Shown: positions 1 to 8,983 of the stretch, one piece after another | Layout of the letters: each line of letters starts with the position of its first letter | How positions within the stretch are numbered: the first letter of the stretch is position 1 | From: Rhizohabitans arisaemae | Lineage (GTDB): Bacteria > Actinomycetota > Actinomycetes > Streptosporangiales > Streptosporangiaceae | Assembly: GCF_025996515.1 (NCBI RefSeq) | Contig: NZ_BLRH01000060.1 | Location: 124,001 to 188,000 of the forward strand | Direction of reading: 5' to 3' | Length of the DNA: 64,000 nucleotides | Made by a program: the position numbers and the translations under genes | Notes under the pieces: generated by a model | Databases searched by the model: none | What the model was told of the DNA's origin: nothing | The model's input: only the letters and a program-made list of their open reading frames with translations

Positions 1-114
1 CCTCCTCGCCGCCCGGACTCCGCACGGGCGCAGGACTCCCCGGCCGCGGGGCGCTCGAACGGTCCCGGCGACTGAAACCCACGACGGGGAGCCGTGGTCG
101 GACGGCTTTCCCGG

Positions 115-246
115 TTACCGTCCGCCGTAGTTGTACAGCGGCTTGTCCGGGGGCTCCGGGGTGCTCGTCGCCACATTGACGATGGCCACCGAGGCACCCA
201 TGGCCAAGATGGCGCCGACCGTGAGCGCAGCGATCACTCGCAACAC
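115..246 (-). CDS. Small single-pass membrane protein, DUF2613-like
   Basis: A 43-residue protein that starts with GTG, preceded by a strong GGAGGGAG ribosome site. Residues 4-26 form one hydrophobic segment (VIAALTVGAILAMGASVAIV); the rest is a short polar tail ending PLYNYGGR. The length, N-terminal helix and PLYNYG ending resemble the small actinobacterial DUF2613 proteins, whose function is unknown. It lies directly upstream (in its own direction) of the left edge, and the next gene, also on the minus strand, ends 111 bases before it. The assignment rests on size and tail only, so it could be another short membrane peptide. Confidence 0.6.
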   Translation of the reverse strand: MLRVIAALTVGAILAMGASVAIVNVATSTPEPPDKPLYNYGGR

Positions 247-357
247 CGGGCTTCTCCCTCCACCTGATCCTGACCGGATCGAGTCCGTGGTCTGACAGTA
301 GAACGTGATTCCGTAAATAGCCGCAAGGTTCCCCCAACCGTGACATTCCCCACGAGA

Positions 358-1953
358 TCACTCCGACCGGTCAAGCCGGAGCAGCAGCAGATCAGGTCCG
401 GTGTAGACGATGTCGGCCTCGGGGAATCGGCAGCGGTACCTGCTTCCATTAAGAGTACAGTTGTCCGCTTTCGCCCTATCCGCCGCCTCAACCTCGACCA
501 GGACGTACCGCACCCCCTCCGCCCGGAACACCGCCTCCAGCGGGGCGTCCGAGCCCGTGACGGCCTCCGTGAGCCGCCGCACCCGCGGATTCTCCGCCGC
601 CACGGCGATCTCACCCCCGGCCGCCTCCACCACCAGGGTGTCGTTCCAGACGACCTCACGCCCGAACAGCTTCACCGCGGGGTCGAGCACGACCCGCCCG
701 CCGTTCCAGCCGAAAGCCCGGTAGGCGTTCCACGGCAGCACCAGCACCCGGCCCGGCGCGGGATCGGCGGCGACGATCGCCTGAACCCTACGCCAGTCGG
801 CGGGGTAGTCCACGGCCCGCAAGGAGCCGGAAGCGCCCCAAGCCAGCGTCGGAAGCGCCAAAATCGGGGCGAGGATCCCCACCGCCCCGGCGATCCGGCC
901 CGCCGCGTCCCGCCGGGCCAGACCCCCGACCACGACGGCGAAGCCCACCGCCACGACCAGGGCCAGCGGGGCCACGTACACCTGCCCGTCCCGCAGCGGC
1001 CCGAACCCGGTCCAGAACACGCCGAGCCCCTTGAGCACCGCGGCGCCGAACGGAGTCGCCCCCGCCAGGGCGATCCCGTAACCCACCGCCGCCGCGACCG
1101 CCAGACGCGGACCCCAGACCTTGGCCGGGCCACGCGCCGCCCGCAGGAAACCCCAGATCCCCACCACCGCCACGACCAGCCGCACCGACGCCGACCAGAG
1201 CAGCCCCTGTCCCGGTACGGCCGCCTCGGCGTTCCATGCGCCGCCGAGGGTGAGCAGGCTGCCCGCCGTACCGAACGGCCCGTCGGCGCGGGCGGCGAAC
1301 GCGTCCACCCCCGCCGGGTCCGCGGCCGCGTCGGCGGCGAGCGCCGGGATCAGCCACGGCAGGCTGAGCGCCCCCGACACCGCCACCGCGGCGAGCAGCC
1401 CACGCCGGGTCCGGGTCACGGCCACCAGCACCAAGGCGGACACCAGCATCGCCTGAAAGCCGCCGACCGCCGCGGGGACCAACGCAAGTGCCAGCCGCGC
1501 CACCCGCCCGGGGAAGGCGCCCGCCCGGGCCTCGCCCAGCCGGTGCGCAGCCAGCACCACAAAGGGGAGTCCGGCGTACCCGAGCAGCAGAGCCCAGTGC
1601 CCGAGCAGCAGCCGCTGAGCCAGGTAGGCGCTCCAGACATAGCAGACGGCGGCGGCGAGCCGGGGAACGGTCCGCCGCGACGGCACCAGCGCGGCGGCAC
1701 CCGCGGCCGCCAGGACGAAGATCGCGAGAAGCACGAGTTTCTGAACGACCTGCGGCGGGACGACCAGCGAGAGGAGCGCGACGACGAAGTCGCTGGGCAC
1801 CGCGCGCGGCAGGCCCGAGCCCGCCGTCCAAAGCGGAGGATCGGGCACGAACACCATGTCGTACCGGAGGACGAACCCGGGGCCGAGCGCCGGTCCGAGC
1901 ACGAGCGCGCCGAGAAACAAGCCGGTCAGCGCCGGAGCGAACCGCGACAGCAC
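358..1953 (-). CDS. Polytopic membrane protein, GT-C glycosyltransferase-like
   Basis: About 531 residues from a GTG start. The open frame continues upstream to 2178, but that part runs through a repeat cluster and looks non-coding; a TTG a few codons earlier is an alternative start. The protein has roughly ten to twelve hydrophobic helices and then a soluble C-terminal region with a conserved-looking stretch LPWNAYRAFGWN followed by FGREVVWNDTLVVE. A multi-helix membrane body with an extracytoplasmic C-terminal domain is the plan of GT-C and YfhO-like glycosyltransferases that work on lipid-linked sugars, but I see no diagnostic catalytic motif. A role in cell-envelope glycan assembly is inference. 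The stop is followed by the DUF2613-like gene on the same strand. Confidence 0.6.
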   Translation of the reverse strand: MLSRFAPALTGLFLGALVLGPALGPGFVLRYDMVFVPDPPLWTAGSGLPRAVPSDFVVALLSLVVPPQVVQKLVLLAIFVLAAAGAAALVPSRRTVPRLAAAVCYVWSAYLAQRLLLGHWALLLGYAGLPFVVLAAHRLGEARAGAFPGRVARLALALVPAAVGGFQAMLVSALVLVAVTRTRRGLLAAVAVSGALSLPWLIPALAADAAADPAGVDAFAARADGPFGTAGSLLTLGGAWNAEAAVPGQGLLWSASVRLVVAVVGIWGFLRAARGPAKVWGPRLAVAAAVGYGIALAGATPFGAAVLKGLGVFWTGFGPLRDGQVYVAPLALVVAVGFAVVVGGLARRDAAGRIAGAVGILAPILALPTLAWGASGSLRAVDYPADWRRVQAIVAADPAPGRVLVLPWNAYRAFGWNGGRVVLDPAVKLFGREVVWNDTLVVEAAGGEIAVAAENPRVRRLTEAVTGSDAPLEAVFRAEGVRYVLVEVEAADRAKADNCTLNGSRYRCRFPEADIVYTGPDLLLLRLDRSE

Positions 1954-2134
1954 CCCGCGATCTCGCAAGGCCGCGGGGAGGCCGACCGGTACCCGGGGAG
2001 CTCGGATGGTTGATCGCCTTTCGGGGAGTACACGCAGGGCGTCGTCGCACGACACGTGACGTACCAGATTTACCCGAGGGGCTCCCCCGACGCGAACCGC
2101 GACGTCGTCGACCCCGGCCCGCGCACCGCCCGCA

Positions 2135-2184
2135 TGATCCATGTACTGTGCACCCCCCGAAGGGCACAGACAACACAACGATCA
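2135..2184. repeat. 50-bp palindromic element, copy 1
   Basis: Begins TGATCCATGTACTGTG and ends GACAACACAACGATCA. The arms are imperfect inverted repeats around a C/G-rich centre. Copy 2 lies 134 bp further on, and its flanks (GCGCACCGCCCGCA before, CACGGGCC after) also repeat, so the pair is a partial tandem duplication. The elements sit upstream of the membrane-protein gene and downstream of the acyl-CoA dehydrogenase gene. Confidence 0.85.
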
Positions 2185-2268
2185 CCCCACACCACAAGCA
2201 CGGGCCACACCAAACCGACCCCCGCGACACCCCCAGCCCGACCGACCCCAGCCCGCGCACCGCCCGCA

Positions 2269-2318
2269 TGATCCATGTGCCGTGTGCCCCCCGGAGAGCG
2301 CAGACAACACAACGATCA
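2269..2318. repeat. 50-bp palindromic element, copy 2
   Basis: Begins TGATCCATGTGCCGTG and ends GACAACACAACGATCA; exactly 50 bp like the other six copies in the window. The 420-base gap 1954-2373 contains these two elements and I see no gene in it. Confidence 0.85.
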
Positions 2319-2373
2319 CCCCACCACAGGCACGGGCCGCGCCGGACCCATCACCGGTGTGACGAACCGAAGG

Positions 2374-4578
2374 TCAGCGACCGGGCTCGGGGTCTCTTGG
2401 CAGGCCGAGCAGGCGCTCGCCGACGATGTTGAGCTGGACCTCGGTCGTCCCTCCGTAGATCGTCATGGCCCGTGAGGCGAGGACGCCGCGCGACCAGCGG
2501 TCCGCCCGGCCGCCCGCCCGGTCGAGCGCGGCCTCCGGGCCGAGCAACGACCAGCCGGTCTCCGCGACGCGCTGGGCGTGCCACATCCCGAGGAGCTTGC
2601 GGATGCTCCCGTCGGCCCCCGGCTCGCCCCCGGAGAGCTGCCGCAGGGTGACGCGGAGGCCGAGCGCGGCGATCGCGTGCCCCTCGGCCGCCACCCGTCC
2701 CACCTCGACCAGCTCGATCGGGGTGAGTGGCCGTTCGGCGGCGAGCGCCACCAGGTCCGCAAGCGACACCCCGGCGGTCGAGGTCCCGCTCGACAGCAGC
2801 ACCCGCTCGTTGGAGAGGGTGTTCCTGGCCACGCGCCACCCGTCGTCGACCGCGCCCAGCACCAGGTCGTCGGGGACGAAGACGTCGTCCAGGAAGACCT
2901 CGTTGAACAGGGTCTCGCCGGTGATCTCGGTCAGCGGCGAGACCCGGACGCCCGGGGCGCGCATGTCGACGAGGAAGTACGTGATGCCTTTGTGTTTGGG
3001 CCGGGCGGGGTCGGTACGGGCCAGGCAGATACCCCACTCGGCGGTCTGCGCGACCGAAGTCCAGATCTTCTGGCCGGTGAGCCGCCAGCCGCCCGCCGTC
3101 TTCGTCGCGGTCGTCTTCAGCCCGGCCAGATCGGACCCGGCCTCGGGCTCGCTGAACAGCTGGCACCAGGCGAGCTCGCCGCGCAGGGTCGCGGGGAGGA
3201 AACGCTCCTGCTGTTCGGCGGTGCCGAAGGCGACGATCGAGGGGACGACCCACGCGCCGATCACCAGGGCGGGCGGGGTCAGCCCGGCGGCCCGGAGCTC
3301 GGTGTCGATCAGCACCTGCTCCAGCGGCGAGGCGCCCCTCCCCCACGGTTTGGGCAGGTGCGGCATGCCCCAGCCGCCGTCGCCCAGCGCCGCGGGGCGA
3401 CGCTGCGTCGGGAGCGCCGCGATCTCGGCGAGCTCGGCCCGGATCCCGTCCCGGATCGCCTCGGCCTCCGGCGGCAGATCCACCGTCAGGGTGCGGACGA
3501 CGCCGGAGACGGCCATCGAGCCGACCGCGGCGGCCCACTCCTGCGACTGGCCGAGCAGGGCGCGCAGGCTCAGTGCCCGCCGATAGTACAGGTGGGCGTC
3601 GTGTTCCCAGGTGTAGCCGATGCCACCGAAGATCTGGATCGCGTCGGCCCCGCACCGCACCCCCGCGTCCACCGCGACCAAGGCGGCCGTCGCCGCGGTG
3701 AACGACGCCTCGGGCGCGCCGGCGCCGTCCGCCGCCCGGGCGGCGTCCCACACCACGGCCCGCGCCTGCTCCAGCTCGATCAGCATCGAGGCCGCCTTGT
3801 GCTTCACCCCTTGGAACTGGCCGATCGGGCGGCCGAACTGCTCCCGCACCTTGGCGTAGTCGGCTGCGGCCCGGACGCACCAGCCCGCGACCCCCGCGGC
3901 CTCGGCGCCGAACAGGATCGCGGCCAGGTCGCCCACCTCGTCCCAGTTCACCCCGGTGAGAAGGCGATCCGCGGGCACCGGCAGCGCCCGTACCGTCACC
4001 GAGGCGACGCCCCGGGTCAGGTCGAGACCGCCGAGCCGGGTGACCTCCGCGCCCGCCGCGTCGACGACGACCCACACCTCGGTCTCGCCGACGTTCACCG
4101 GCAGAATCAGCAGATCGGCGAGGGCGCCGCCGAGCACGGGGGAGGCGACACCGTCGATCACGAGGGAGCCGTCCCGCCGTTCGCCGACGAGGTCGGAGGT
4201 CAGCGCCACGGCGGCCGTACCCGATCCGTCGGCGAGCCCGGGCAGCAGGCTGTCACGGCAGCCGGATTCGGAGGCCAGGAGCACCGCGCTCGCCAGGACG
4301 GTCGGCAGGTACGGGCCGGGGGCGGCCACACGGGCCAGCTGCTCCACGGCGACGGCCAGCTCCAGCAGCCCGTAGCCCTGGCCGCCGTACTCCTCGGGGA
4401 GGTGCAGGCCGAGCAGACCCTGGTCGGCGAGCCCCTGCCAGAAGGCGGGCCTGGTCTCCTCGGCCGCGTCGGCCGCGTCGACCGCGGCGCGGACGGCCGT
4501 CGCGGGGATGTTCCGCTCGGCCCAGCCCCGTACGGAGTCGCGCAGTGCCTCGTGTTCTTCGCTCAACCCGATCGCCAT
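2374..4578 (-). CDS. Fused double acyl-CoA dehydrogenase (FadE34-like)
   Basis: A 734-residue protein made of two acyl-CoA dehydrogenase units in tandem. Unit one (about 1-365) carries FGRPIGQFQGVKHK and ends with FGGIGYTWEHDAHLYYRR. Unit two (about 366-734) contains SEPEAGSDLAGLKTTA, a flavin-site WRLTGQKIWTS, and ends IYGGTTEVQLNIVGERLLGL, where the Glu of TTE is at the catalytic-base position of many family members. Normal acyl-CoA dehydrogenases are about 390 residues; the fused layout matches mycobacterial FadE34, which acts on sterol side-chain CoA esters. The reaction would be FAD-dependent alpha,beta-dehydrogenation of an acyl-CoA in the cytoplasm. Substrate is unknown here, since no steroid genes are nearby. 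The ATG start follows CGGAGGC. Confidence 0.88.
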   Translation of the reverse strand: MAIGLSEEHEALRDSVRGWAERNIPATAVRAAVDAADAAEETRPAFWQGLADQGLLGLHLPEEYGGQGYGLLELAVAVEQLARVAAPGPYLPTVLASAVLLASESGCRDSLLPGLADGSGTAAVALTSDLVGERRDGSLVIDGVASPVLGGALADLLILPVNVGETEVWVVVDAAGAEVTRLGGLDLTRGVASVTVRALPVPADRLLTGVNWDEVGDLAAILFGAEAAGVAGWCVRAAADYAKVREQFGRPIGQFQGVKHKAASMLIELEQARAVVWDAARAADGAGAPEASFTAATAALVAVDAGVRCGADAIQIFGGIGYTWEHDAHLYYRRALSLRALLGQSQEWAAAVGSMAVSGVVRTLTVDLPPEAEAIRDGIRAELAEIAALPTQRRPAALGDGGWGMPHLPKPWGRGASPLEQVLIDTELRAAGLTPPALVIGAWVVPSIVAFGTAEQQERFLPATLRGELAWCQLFSEPEAGSDLAGLKTTATKTAGGWRLTGQKIWTSVAQTAEWGICLARTDPARPKHKGITYFLVDMRAPGVRVSPLTEITGETLFNEVFLDDVFVPDDLVLGAVDDGWRVARNTLSNERVLLSSGTSTAGVSLADLVALAAERPLTPIELVEVGRVAAEGHAIAALGLRVTLRQLSGGEPGADGSIRKLLGMWHAQRVAETGWSLLGPEAALDRAGGRADRWSRGVLASRAMTIYGGTTEVQLNIVGERLLGLPRDPEPGR

Positions 4579-4648
4579 GTCAGGCCTCCGCCACCAGAAG
4601 AATGTTCGGTTATACCTCCGGATTCTAGGAGTGCCCCGGACGCCGCCG

Positions 4649-5605
4649 CTAGGCGGTGGCCGGCCGGACGCTCCCGATCAGGGTGAGGACGTCGGGCCAG
4701 AGCTCGCGCTCGCCGTCCGGGACCGTGACCGTGAGCAGCGCGGGTCGCTCCCGGTCGGTCTCCACGACCACCACCGCCGCGAGCGAGGAGTGCCGGACAC
4801 CCGCCACGAAGTATCCGACCTCGTACAGCAGGGTCCACCCGTTCCTGCCGGTGGCGGCCACCGGCTGCGAGCCGCGCCAGGTCACCGCGGCGCCCTCGGG
4901 GTAGGACCGCAGCGTCCACCGGACCGCGCGCGCCGCGGCCGCCCGGTAGGCGGCGGGGGTGGTGAGCAGGCCGCCGAGTGAGGCAGGGAGCGGTCTCGAC
5001 CTCACCAGCGCCTGCGGCGGGACACCCGCCGCGTCCTCCTCGGTCAGCACCTGCGTCGCCTTCCGGCTCATCCGCCACGGCCGCGCGAGCCTGCCGTAGG
5101 TGATCCCGGAGACGTCGTCGACCACCGGGGCGATGACCTGGGTCCCCGTCCCCTTGAGCACGGGCAGCCGCTTCAGCGCCGGAGGCGGCGGGATGAGCAC
5201 GGCCGACGGGCTCGGCGAGGCCGCCGGCGCCGTCGGCGAGAGGGTCGCGGCCGGAGCGGCCCCGTCGTCCACCCCGAGCTGGCGGACGCGCGACGGCGAC
5301 GGATCGGCGTCGCCGAAGCCGACGAGCACCAGGAAGGCGACCACGATCAGCACGACGGCGAGGAAGGCCGCGGCGACCGTGTAGGCGATCCGCACCGGGA
5401 TGTCGCTCAGCCGGTCCCCGAGCGAGCGCCGCTCCGGGGCGGCGGGCGGCGGATCCGCCGCGGGGCGGACCGGCTCGTGCAGCGGGGCCACCTTCACATC
5501 GGGTGGCACCGGCCGACGGGGTCGGCGGGGCGGCAGCGCGGCTCCGTCGGACCACTGACTCTGGTTGTGCCCTGATTTGTCAGGGCGCCCCGCCCAATCC
5601 GGCAT
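4649..5605 (-). CDS. Single-pass membrane-anchored protein of unknown function
   Basis: 318 residues. A proline- and charge-rich cytoplasmic N-terminus (about 1-70) is followed by one strong transmembrane helix (IAYTVAAAFLAVVLIVVAFL, about 73-95), a Pro/Ala/Ser-rich linker (105-140) and a folded extracytoplasmic domain to the end. I do not recognise the C-terminal domain; it has no cysteines or obvious catalytic motif. No good ribosome site precedes the ATG, so the real start may be leaderless or slightly downstream. It is divergent from the HtrA-like protease gene and might act in the same envelope compartment, which is only positional inference. Confidence 0.7.
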   Translation of the reverse strand: MPDWAGRPDKSGHNQSQWSDGAALPPRRPRRPVPPDVKVAPLHEPVRPAADPPPAAPERRSLGDRLSDIPVRIAYTVAAAFLAVVLIVVAFLVLVGFGDADPSPSRVRQLGVDDGAAPAATLSPTAPAASPSPSAVLIPPPPALKRLPVLKGTGTQVIAPVVDDVSGITYGRLARPWRMSRKATQVLTEEDAAGVPPQALVRSRPLPASLGGLLTTPAAYRAAAARAVRWTLRSYPEGAAVTWRGSQPVAATGRNGWTLLYEVGYFVAGVRHSSLAAVVVVETDRERPALLTVTVPDGERELWPDVLTLIGSVRPATA

Positions 5606-5735
5606 GGGCGAAGGCTACGACAGGTCGGGTTCCCGTGACCGGTGAACGCATCACGCTTCGGCCACGGGCAAAGTTTCTCCCCGGTTCCGGCGTGGAACAA
5701 GGCGTGCTCCCCCGGCTCCCTGAAATGTAGAAAAT

Positions 5736-6800
5736 ATGCGAAAGCTTCCACCGATCATGGTGACCGCAATGCTCGGCGCCCTCCTGGGGTGCGGAAACCC
5801 CACGATATTCGGCACCCGGGAGACCCCGTCCGCGCCGACCTCCGCGCCACAGGCGTCCGGGACCGCCGACACCGTGGTGGAGACCCGGTACGAGCAGGCG
5901 ATAGCCCGTGTCCTCCCCTCGATCGTGCAGATCACCACCGGGGGCAACGTCGGGTCCGGGGTCGTCCTGGACACCGCGGGCAACGTCGTCACCAACGCGC
6001 ATGTGGTCGGCAAGGCGACCCAGTTCGAGGTGACCCTCGCCACCGGCGGCAAACCCCGCAGGGGCCGACTCGTCGCCGCCTTCCCCGCCGGGGACCTCGC
6101 CGTGATCCGCGTCGAGAACGTCGAAGGTCTCAGACCCGCGCGCTTCGGGGACTCCAGCAGGGTCAGGGTCGGCCAGATGGTGCTCGCCATGGGGAACCCG
6201 CTGGGGCTGGTCGGAAGCGTGACCGAAGGCATCATCTCCGCCCTCGGCCGTACCATCACCGAACCGCAGGGCCCCAACTCACCCGGGGCGACCATCGGCG
6301 ACGCCATCCAGACCTCGGCCGCGATCAACCCGGGCAACAGCGGCGGCGCCCTCGTCAACCTGACCGGCGAGGTCATCGGGATACCCACGCTCGCCGCCGT
6401 CGACCCCGCGCTCGGCGGGAGCCCCGCCCCCGGGATCGGCTTCGCCATCCCCAGCAACGTCGCCACGGACATCGCCAATCAGATCGTGAAGACCGGCAAG
6501 GTGACGAACACCCGCAGAGCCGCCCTCGGCGTCGGCGTCCGTACGGTGATCGGGCCCGACGGGGAGCCGATCGGCGTCGGCGTCGTCCGGGTCGACCCGA
6601 AGAGCGGTTCGGCCAAGGCCGGCATCAAGCCCGGCGACCTGATCGTGTCGGTCAACGGGACGGCGACCCCCACCACGGTGATCCTCTCCGAGGTCCTCGC
6701 CGGCCTGAAGCCGGGGGAACAGGCCAAGGTCGAGGTCGTGCACACCGATGGAACCGAGGCCATCCTCAACGTGACGCTCGGCCAGCTGCCCGGCACCTGA
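5736..6800 (+). CDS. HtrA/DegP-like serine protease, predicted lipoprotein
   Basis: 354 residues. The N-terminus MRKLPPIMVTAMLGALLGC ends in a lipobox-like Cys19, so the protein is probably lipid-anchored outside the membrane. A trypsin-like domain follows with the catalytic triad visible as His89 (TNAHVV), Asp120 (DLAVIRV) and Ser202 (NPGNSGGAL). A PDZ domain spans about 255-350 (GVGVVRVDPKSGSAKAGIKPGDLIVSVNG). This is the standard S1C protease plus one PDZ plan, used for envelope protein quality control; most actinobacterial HtrA proteins use a transmembrane anchor instead of a lipid. The ATG lacks a clear ribosome site. Two small paralogous genes follow on the same strand. Confidence 0.9.
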   Translation: MRKLPPIMVTAMLGALLGCGNPTIFGTRETPSAPTSAPQASGTADTVVETRYEQAIARVLPSIVQITTGGNVGSGVVLDTAGNVVTNAHVVGKATQFEVTLATGGKPRRGRLVAAFPAGDLAVIRVENVEGLRPARFGDSSRVRVGQMVLAMGNPLGLVGSVTEGIISALGRTITEPQGPNSPGATIGDAIQTSAAINPGNSGGALVNLTGEVIGIPTLAAVDPALGGSPAPGIGFAIPSNVATDIANQIVKTGKVTNTRRAALGVGVRTVIGPDGEPIGVGVVRVDPKSGSAKAGIKPGDLIVSVNGTATPTTVILSEVLAGLKPGEQAKVEVVHTDGTEAILNVTLGQLPGT

Positions 6801-6925
6801 CCCCGATCCCTGCGGATGACCTTGGCGAACCACATCTTTTGAGAGAGTCGGCGGCCTTTGTTGCTGTTCTGCTGAACACAGCGTCTCCATCGGGAGATCC
6901 GCGTGACCAGGGAACGGAGGGTCCC

Positions 6926-7108
6926 ATGGCCCAGAACGAACGGAGCGAGGCCGCCGAGCTGCTCGGCACCGTCGCCAAGGTCACCGTCAAATTCGCCTAC
7001 ACGGCCGGCGGGACGGCCATCGGCCACCCGTACGCCGGGGCGCTCGCCGGTGAACTGGCGGGCGAAGGGGCCAAAAGGCTCGTCGAGGACATCGTCGACG
7101 GCCGCTGA
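6926..7108 (+). CDS. Small conserved-looking protein, paralogue of the next gene
   Basis: 60 residues from an ATG with GGAACGGAGGG just upstream. Sequence features: a basic/hydrophobic first half (VAKVTVKFAYTAGG), a GHPYAG turn, and a C-terminal amphipathic stretch AGELAGEGAKRLVED. The following gene encodes a clearly related protein with the same order of blocks (KVT, VK, AG, GHP, GE.AGE.AK, VE). I do not recognise the family. The pair could be membrane-associating peptides; nothing in the sequence shows a function. Confidence 0.65.
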   Translation: MAQNERSEAAELLGTVAKVTVKFAYTAGGTAIGHPYAGALAGELAGEGAKRLVEDIVDGR

Positions 7109-7137
7109 ACCGGCGATCGGATTCAGGAGGGGGGTCC

Positions 7138-7326
7138 ATGGCCAAGAATGAGCCGAGCTTGACCGCCCGCGTCGCGGGCAAGGTCACCAAGGCCACGGTG
7201 AAGGCGGCCTGCAAGGCCGCGGGATCGTCCGTCGGCCACCCCACGCTGGGGGAGACCGTGGGAGAGGTGGCGGGGGAAGCCGCCAAGTGGGTCGTCGAAC
7301 GGACGATCGACCGAAAGCGCGGCTGA
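7138..7326 (+). CDS. Small protein, tandem paralogue of the preceding gene
   Basis: 62 residues starting at an ATG preceded by CAGGAGGGGGG. It matches its neighbour in the blocks GKVTKATVKAA, GHPTLGE and GEVAGEAAKWVVE, ending in a basic tail DRKRG. The 29-base gap suggests co-transcription of the two genes. Function unknown. The 178 bases to the next gene hold nothing I recognise. Confidence 0.65.
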   Translation: MAKNEPSLTARVAGKVTKATVKAACKAAGSSVGHPTLGETVGEVAGEAAKWVVERTIDRKRG

Positions 7327-7504
7327 CGGTTCACGTCTTCCGGTACGGGCCCGCTTCTCGGTACAACCGCGCGGCCGAGGACACCGGTACGGCTCGGAGC
7401 CGGTGCCGCCGCAGGCCGTACCGGCCGACGTCCGGCGGCACCGGAGGAAGACCACCGGTCGGCGGGGCCGCGAGAACACGACCCCGCCGACGTCACGGCG
7501 ACGC

Positions 7505-8731
7505 TCAGTCGACCACGCAGGCGGTCCCGTTGAGCGTGAAGCCCGCCGGCCGTCCGGAATCCCCGGTGTGGGTGGCGAGGAAGCCGATCCGACGGGACGT
7601 GTTCGGCGCGATCGTCCCGTTGTAGGCCTTGTTCGCCGCGGTCACCTGGCCGCTGGTCCCGGTGTAGTCGGCGTTCCAGCCGTTGCCGATGCTCTGGCCG
7701 TTCGGCAGGGTGAACGCGAGTTTCCAGCCGTTGATCCCGAAACTCCCGGTGTTGGTGACGGTGATGTCCGCGACCAGGCCGGTGTTCCACGCGTTCGTCC
7801 GGTAGGTGACCCGGCAGGGGACGCTCAACCCGAAGAACTCAAGGACACTCGGCATCATGCCCCAGTGCGGAAGGCTGTGGGCCACACCCTGAAGGCTGAT
7901 CGCCTCGACCTTGGCGTTCGCCTTGGAACCGCCGTACCGCGTCCGGTTCCAGTTCGGCTGCGGCTGGTCGGAGTAGGCGGGGGTCTGGCTCAGCCGGTGC
8001 ACGTCGGTCCACTGCTTCACCTGCTCCTGCAGGTTGTTGTGGTGGACCGCGCCGTCCTCGGTGCCGTGCCAGATCTGCATCCGCGGCCGGGGGCCACGGT
8101 AGCCCGGGTACGACGCCCGCACCAGGTCACCCCACTCCTGGGCGGTCTTGATCGACTGCCCGGTGGCGCACTCGACGTTCCACCCCCACGGGCTGGCGAA
8201 GCAGCCGAACGGGACACCCATGAACGACGCCCCGGCCTTGAAGACGTCCGGGTAGTTGGCGAGCAGGACGTTCACCATCATCGAGCCGGACGAGGACCCG
8301 ACGGCGAAGATCCGGTTCGGGTCGGCGTCGTAGGTCCGCTTGGCGTAGTCGATCATGGATGCAAGACCCACCGGGTCACTGCCGCCACCCCGGCGCAGCG
8401 ACTCCGGCGAGGAGGAGTCGAAACAGTTCCCCGTCCTGGTGGCCGAGGGATAGATGGCGACGAAACCGTGGCGGTCGGCATACGAGGCGAGTTCGGTGCC
8501 CGCGAAAAGCGTCGGCCCGGAACCGGTGCAGTAGTGCAGGAACATGACGACCGCCGGCTTGGCCGTCACCGTGTCCGGCACGTACACATGCATCTCAAGG
8601 TTGCTGGGATTCGGGCCGAAGTCGGTCACCTGAACGAGCGACGCCGCTTTCGCCGGAGCGGCGAGCAACGTCATGGACGAGATGAGGACGAGAACGCTGC
8701 CGAGCACAGCTCGAAGGACAGCTTTCACCAC
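7505..8731 (-). CDS. Secreted CE1/PHB-depolymerase-like esterase with C-terminal CBM2
   Basis: 408 residues. A Sec signal peptide ends near residue 30 (LLAAPAKAA). The alpha/beta-hydrolase domain (about 35-300) belongs to the PHB depolymerase/CE1 acetylxylan-feruloyl esterase group: nucleophile Ser147 in GSSSG, Asp226 in HGTEDGAVHH, and His285 in VAHSLPHWG. Residues 306-408 form a family 2 carbohydrate-binding module, with Cys306 and a Cys near the end forming the usual disulfide and the NGWNADYTG aromatic face. The enzyme should remove ester-linked acetyl or feruloyl groups from plant polysaccharide while bound to cellulose or xylan. It lies downstream of the monooxygenase gene on the same strand, separated by a hairpin. 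Confidence 0.9.
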   Translation of the reverse strand: MVKAVLRAVLGSVLVLISSMTLLAAPAKAASLVQVTDFGPNPSNLEMHVYVPDTVTAKPAVVMFLHYCTGSGPTLFAGTELASYADRHGFVAIYPSATRTGNCFDSSSPESLRRGGGSDPVGLASMIDYAKRTYDADPNRIFAVGSSSGSMMVNVLLANYPDVFKAGASFMGVPFGCFASPWGWNVECATGQSIKTAQEWGDLVRASYPGYRGPRPRMQIWHGTEDGAVHHNNLQEQVKQWTDVHRLSQTPAYSDQPQPNWNRTRYGGSKANAKVEAISLQGVAHSLPHWGMMPSVLEFFGLSVPCRVTYRTNAWNTGLVADITVTNTGSFGINGWKLAFTLPNGQSIGNGWNADYTGTSGQVTAANKAYNGTIAPNTSRRIGFLATHTGDSGRPAGFTLNGTACVVD

Positions 8732-8832
8732 ATCTGGCTCCTTGATCTGGGGGGTTGTCAGAGATCAGGGGGAGAGGCCCGCATGCCGCCCGTCCGGCCA
8801 CGCCACGTGGAGGACGGGTTGGGAAAACAGAC

Positions 8833-8854
8833 AGGGGTGTCCGAAGGCACCCCT
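8833..8854. terminator. Short hairpin between esterase and monooxygenase genes
   Basis: AGGGGTG and CACCCCT form a 7-bp stem around an 8-base loop in the 252-base gap. It has no clean T-run, so it may be a second terminator or a leader structure of the esterase gene. Confidence 0.35.
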
Positions 8855-8943
8855 GAGCAGCCGGTTTTTCATCGAGTGGGACTCAGCGAACTCCATCCCT
8901 CACCCATGGCGTCGCCCCACTCGCCGAACCCGGCCGCGTGGAC

Positions 8944-8977
8944 GGCGGACCCACGTCCAAGGAACGGTGGGTCCGCC
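8944..8977 (-). terminator. Hairpin just after the monooxygenase gene
   Basis: A perfect 11-bp stem (GGCGGACCCAC with GTGGGTCCGCC) around a 12-base loop, 7 bases past the stop codon of the AA10 gene. Typical of high-GC terminators without a U-tract. Confidence 0.65.
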
Positions 8978-8983
8978 GGATTA

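Noticed and set aside
340-2013. A 557-codon plus-strand frame opposite the membrane protein gene
   Set aside because: Low-complexity Arg/Pro/His-rich translation typical of a shadow frame; the minus-strand product has proper transmembrane helices.
5642-6926. The long frame continuous with the small protein at 6926-7108
   Set aside because: Upstream of 6926 it overlaps the HtrA gene in another frame with Arg/Pro-rich composition; the ribosome site marks 6926 as the true start.
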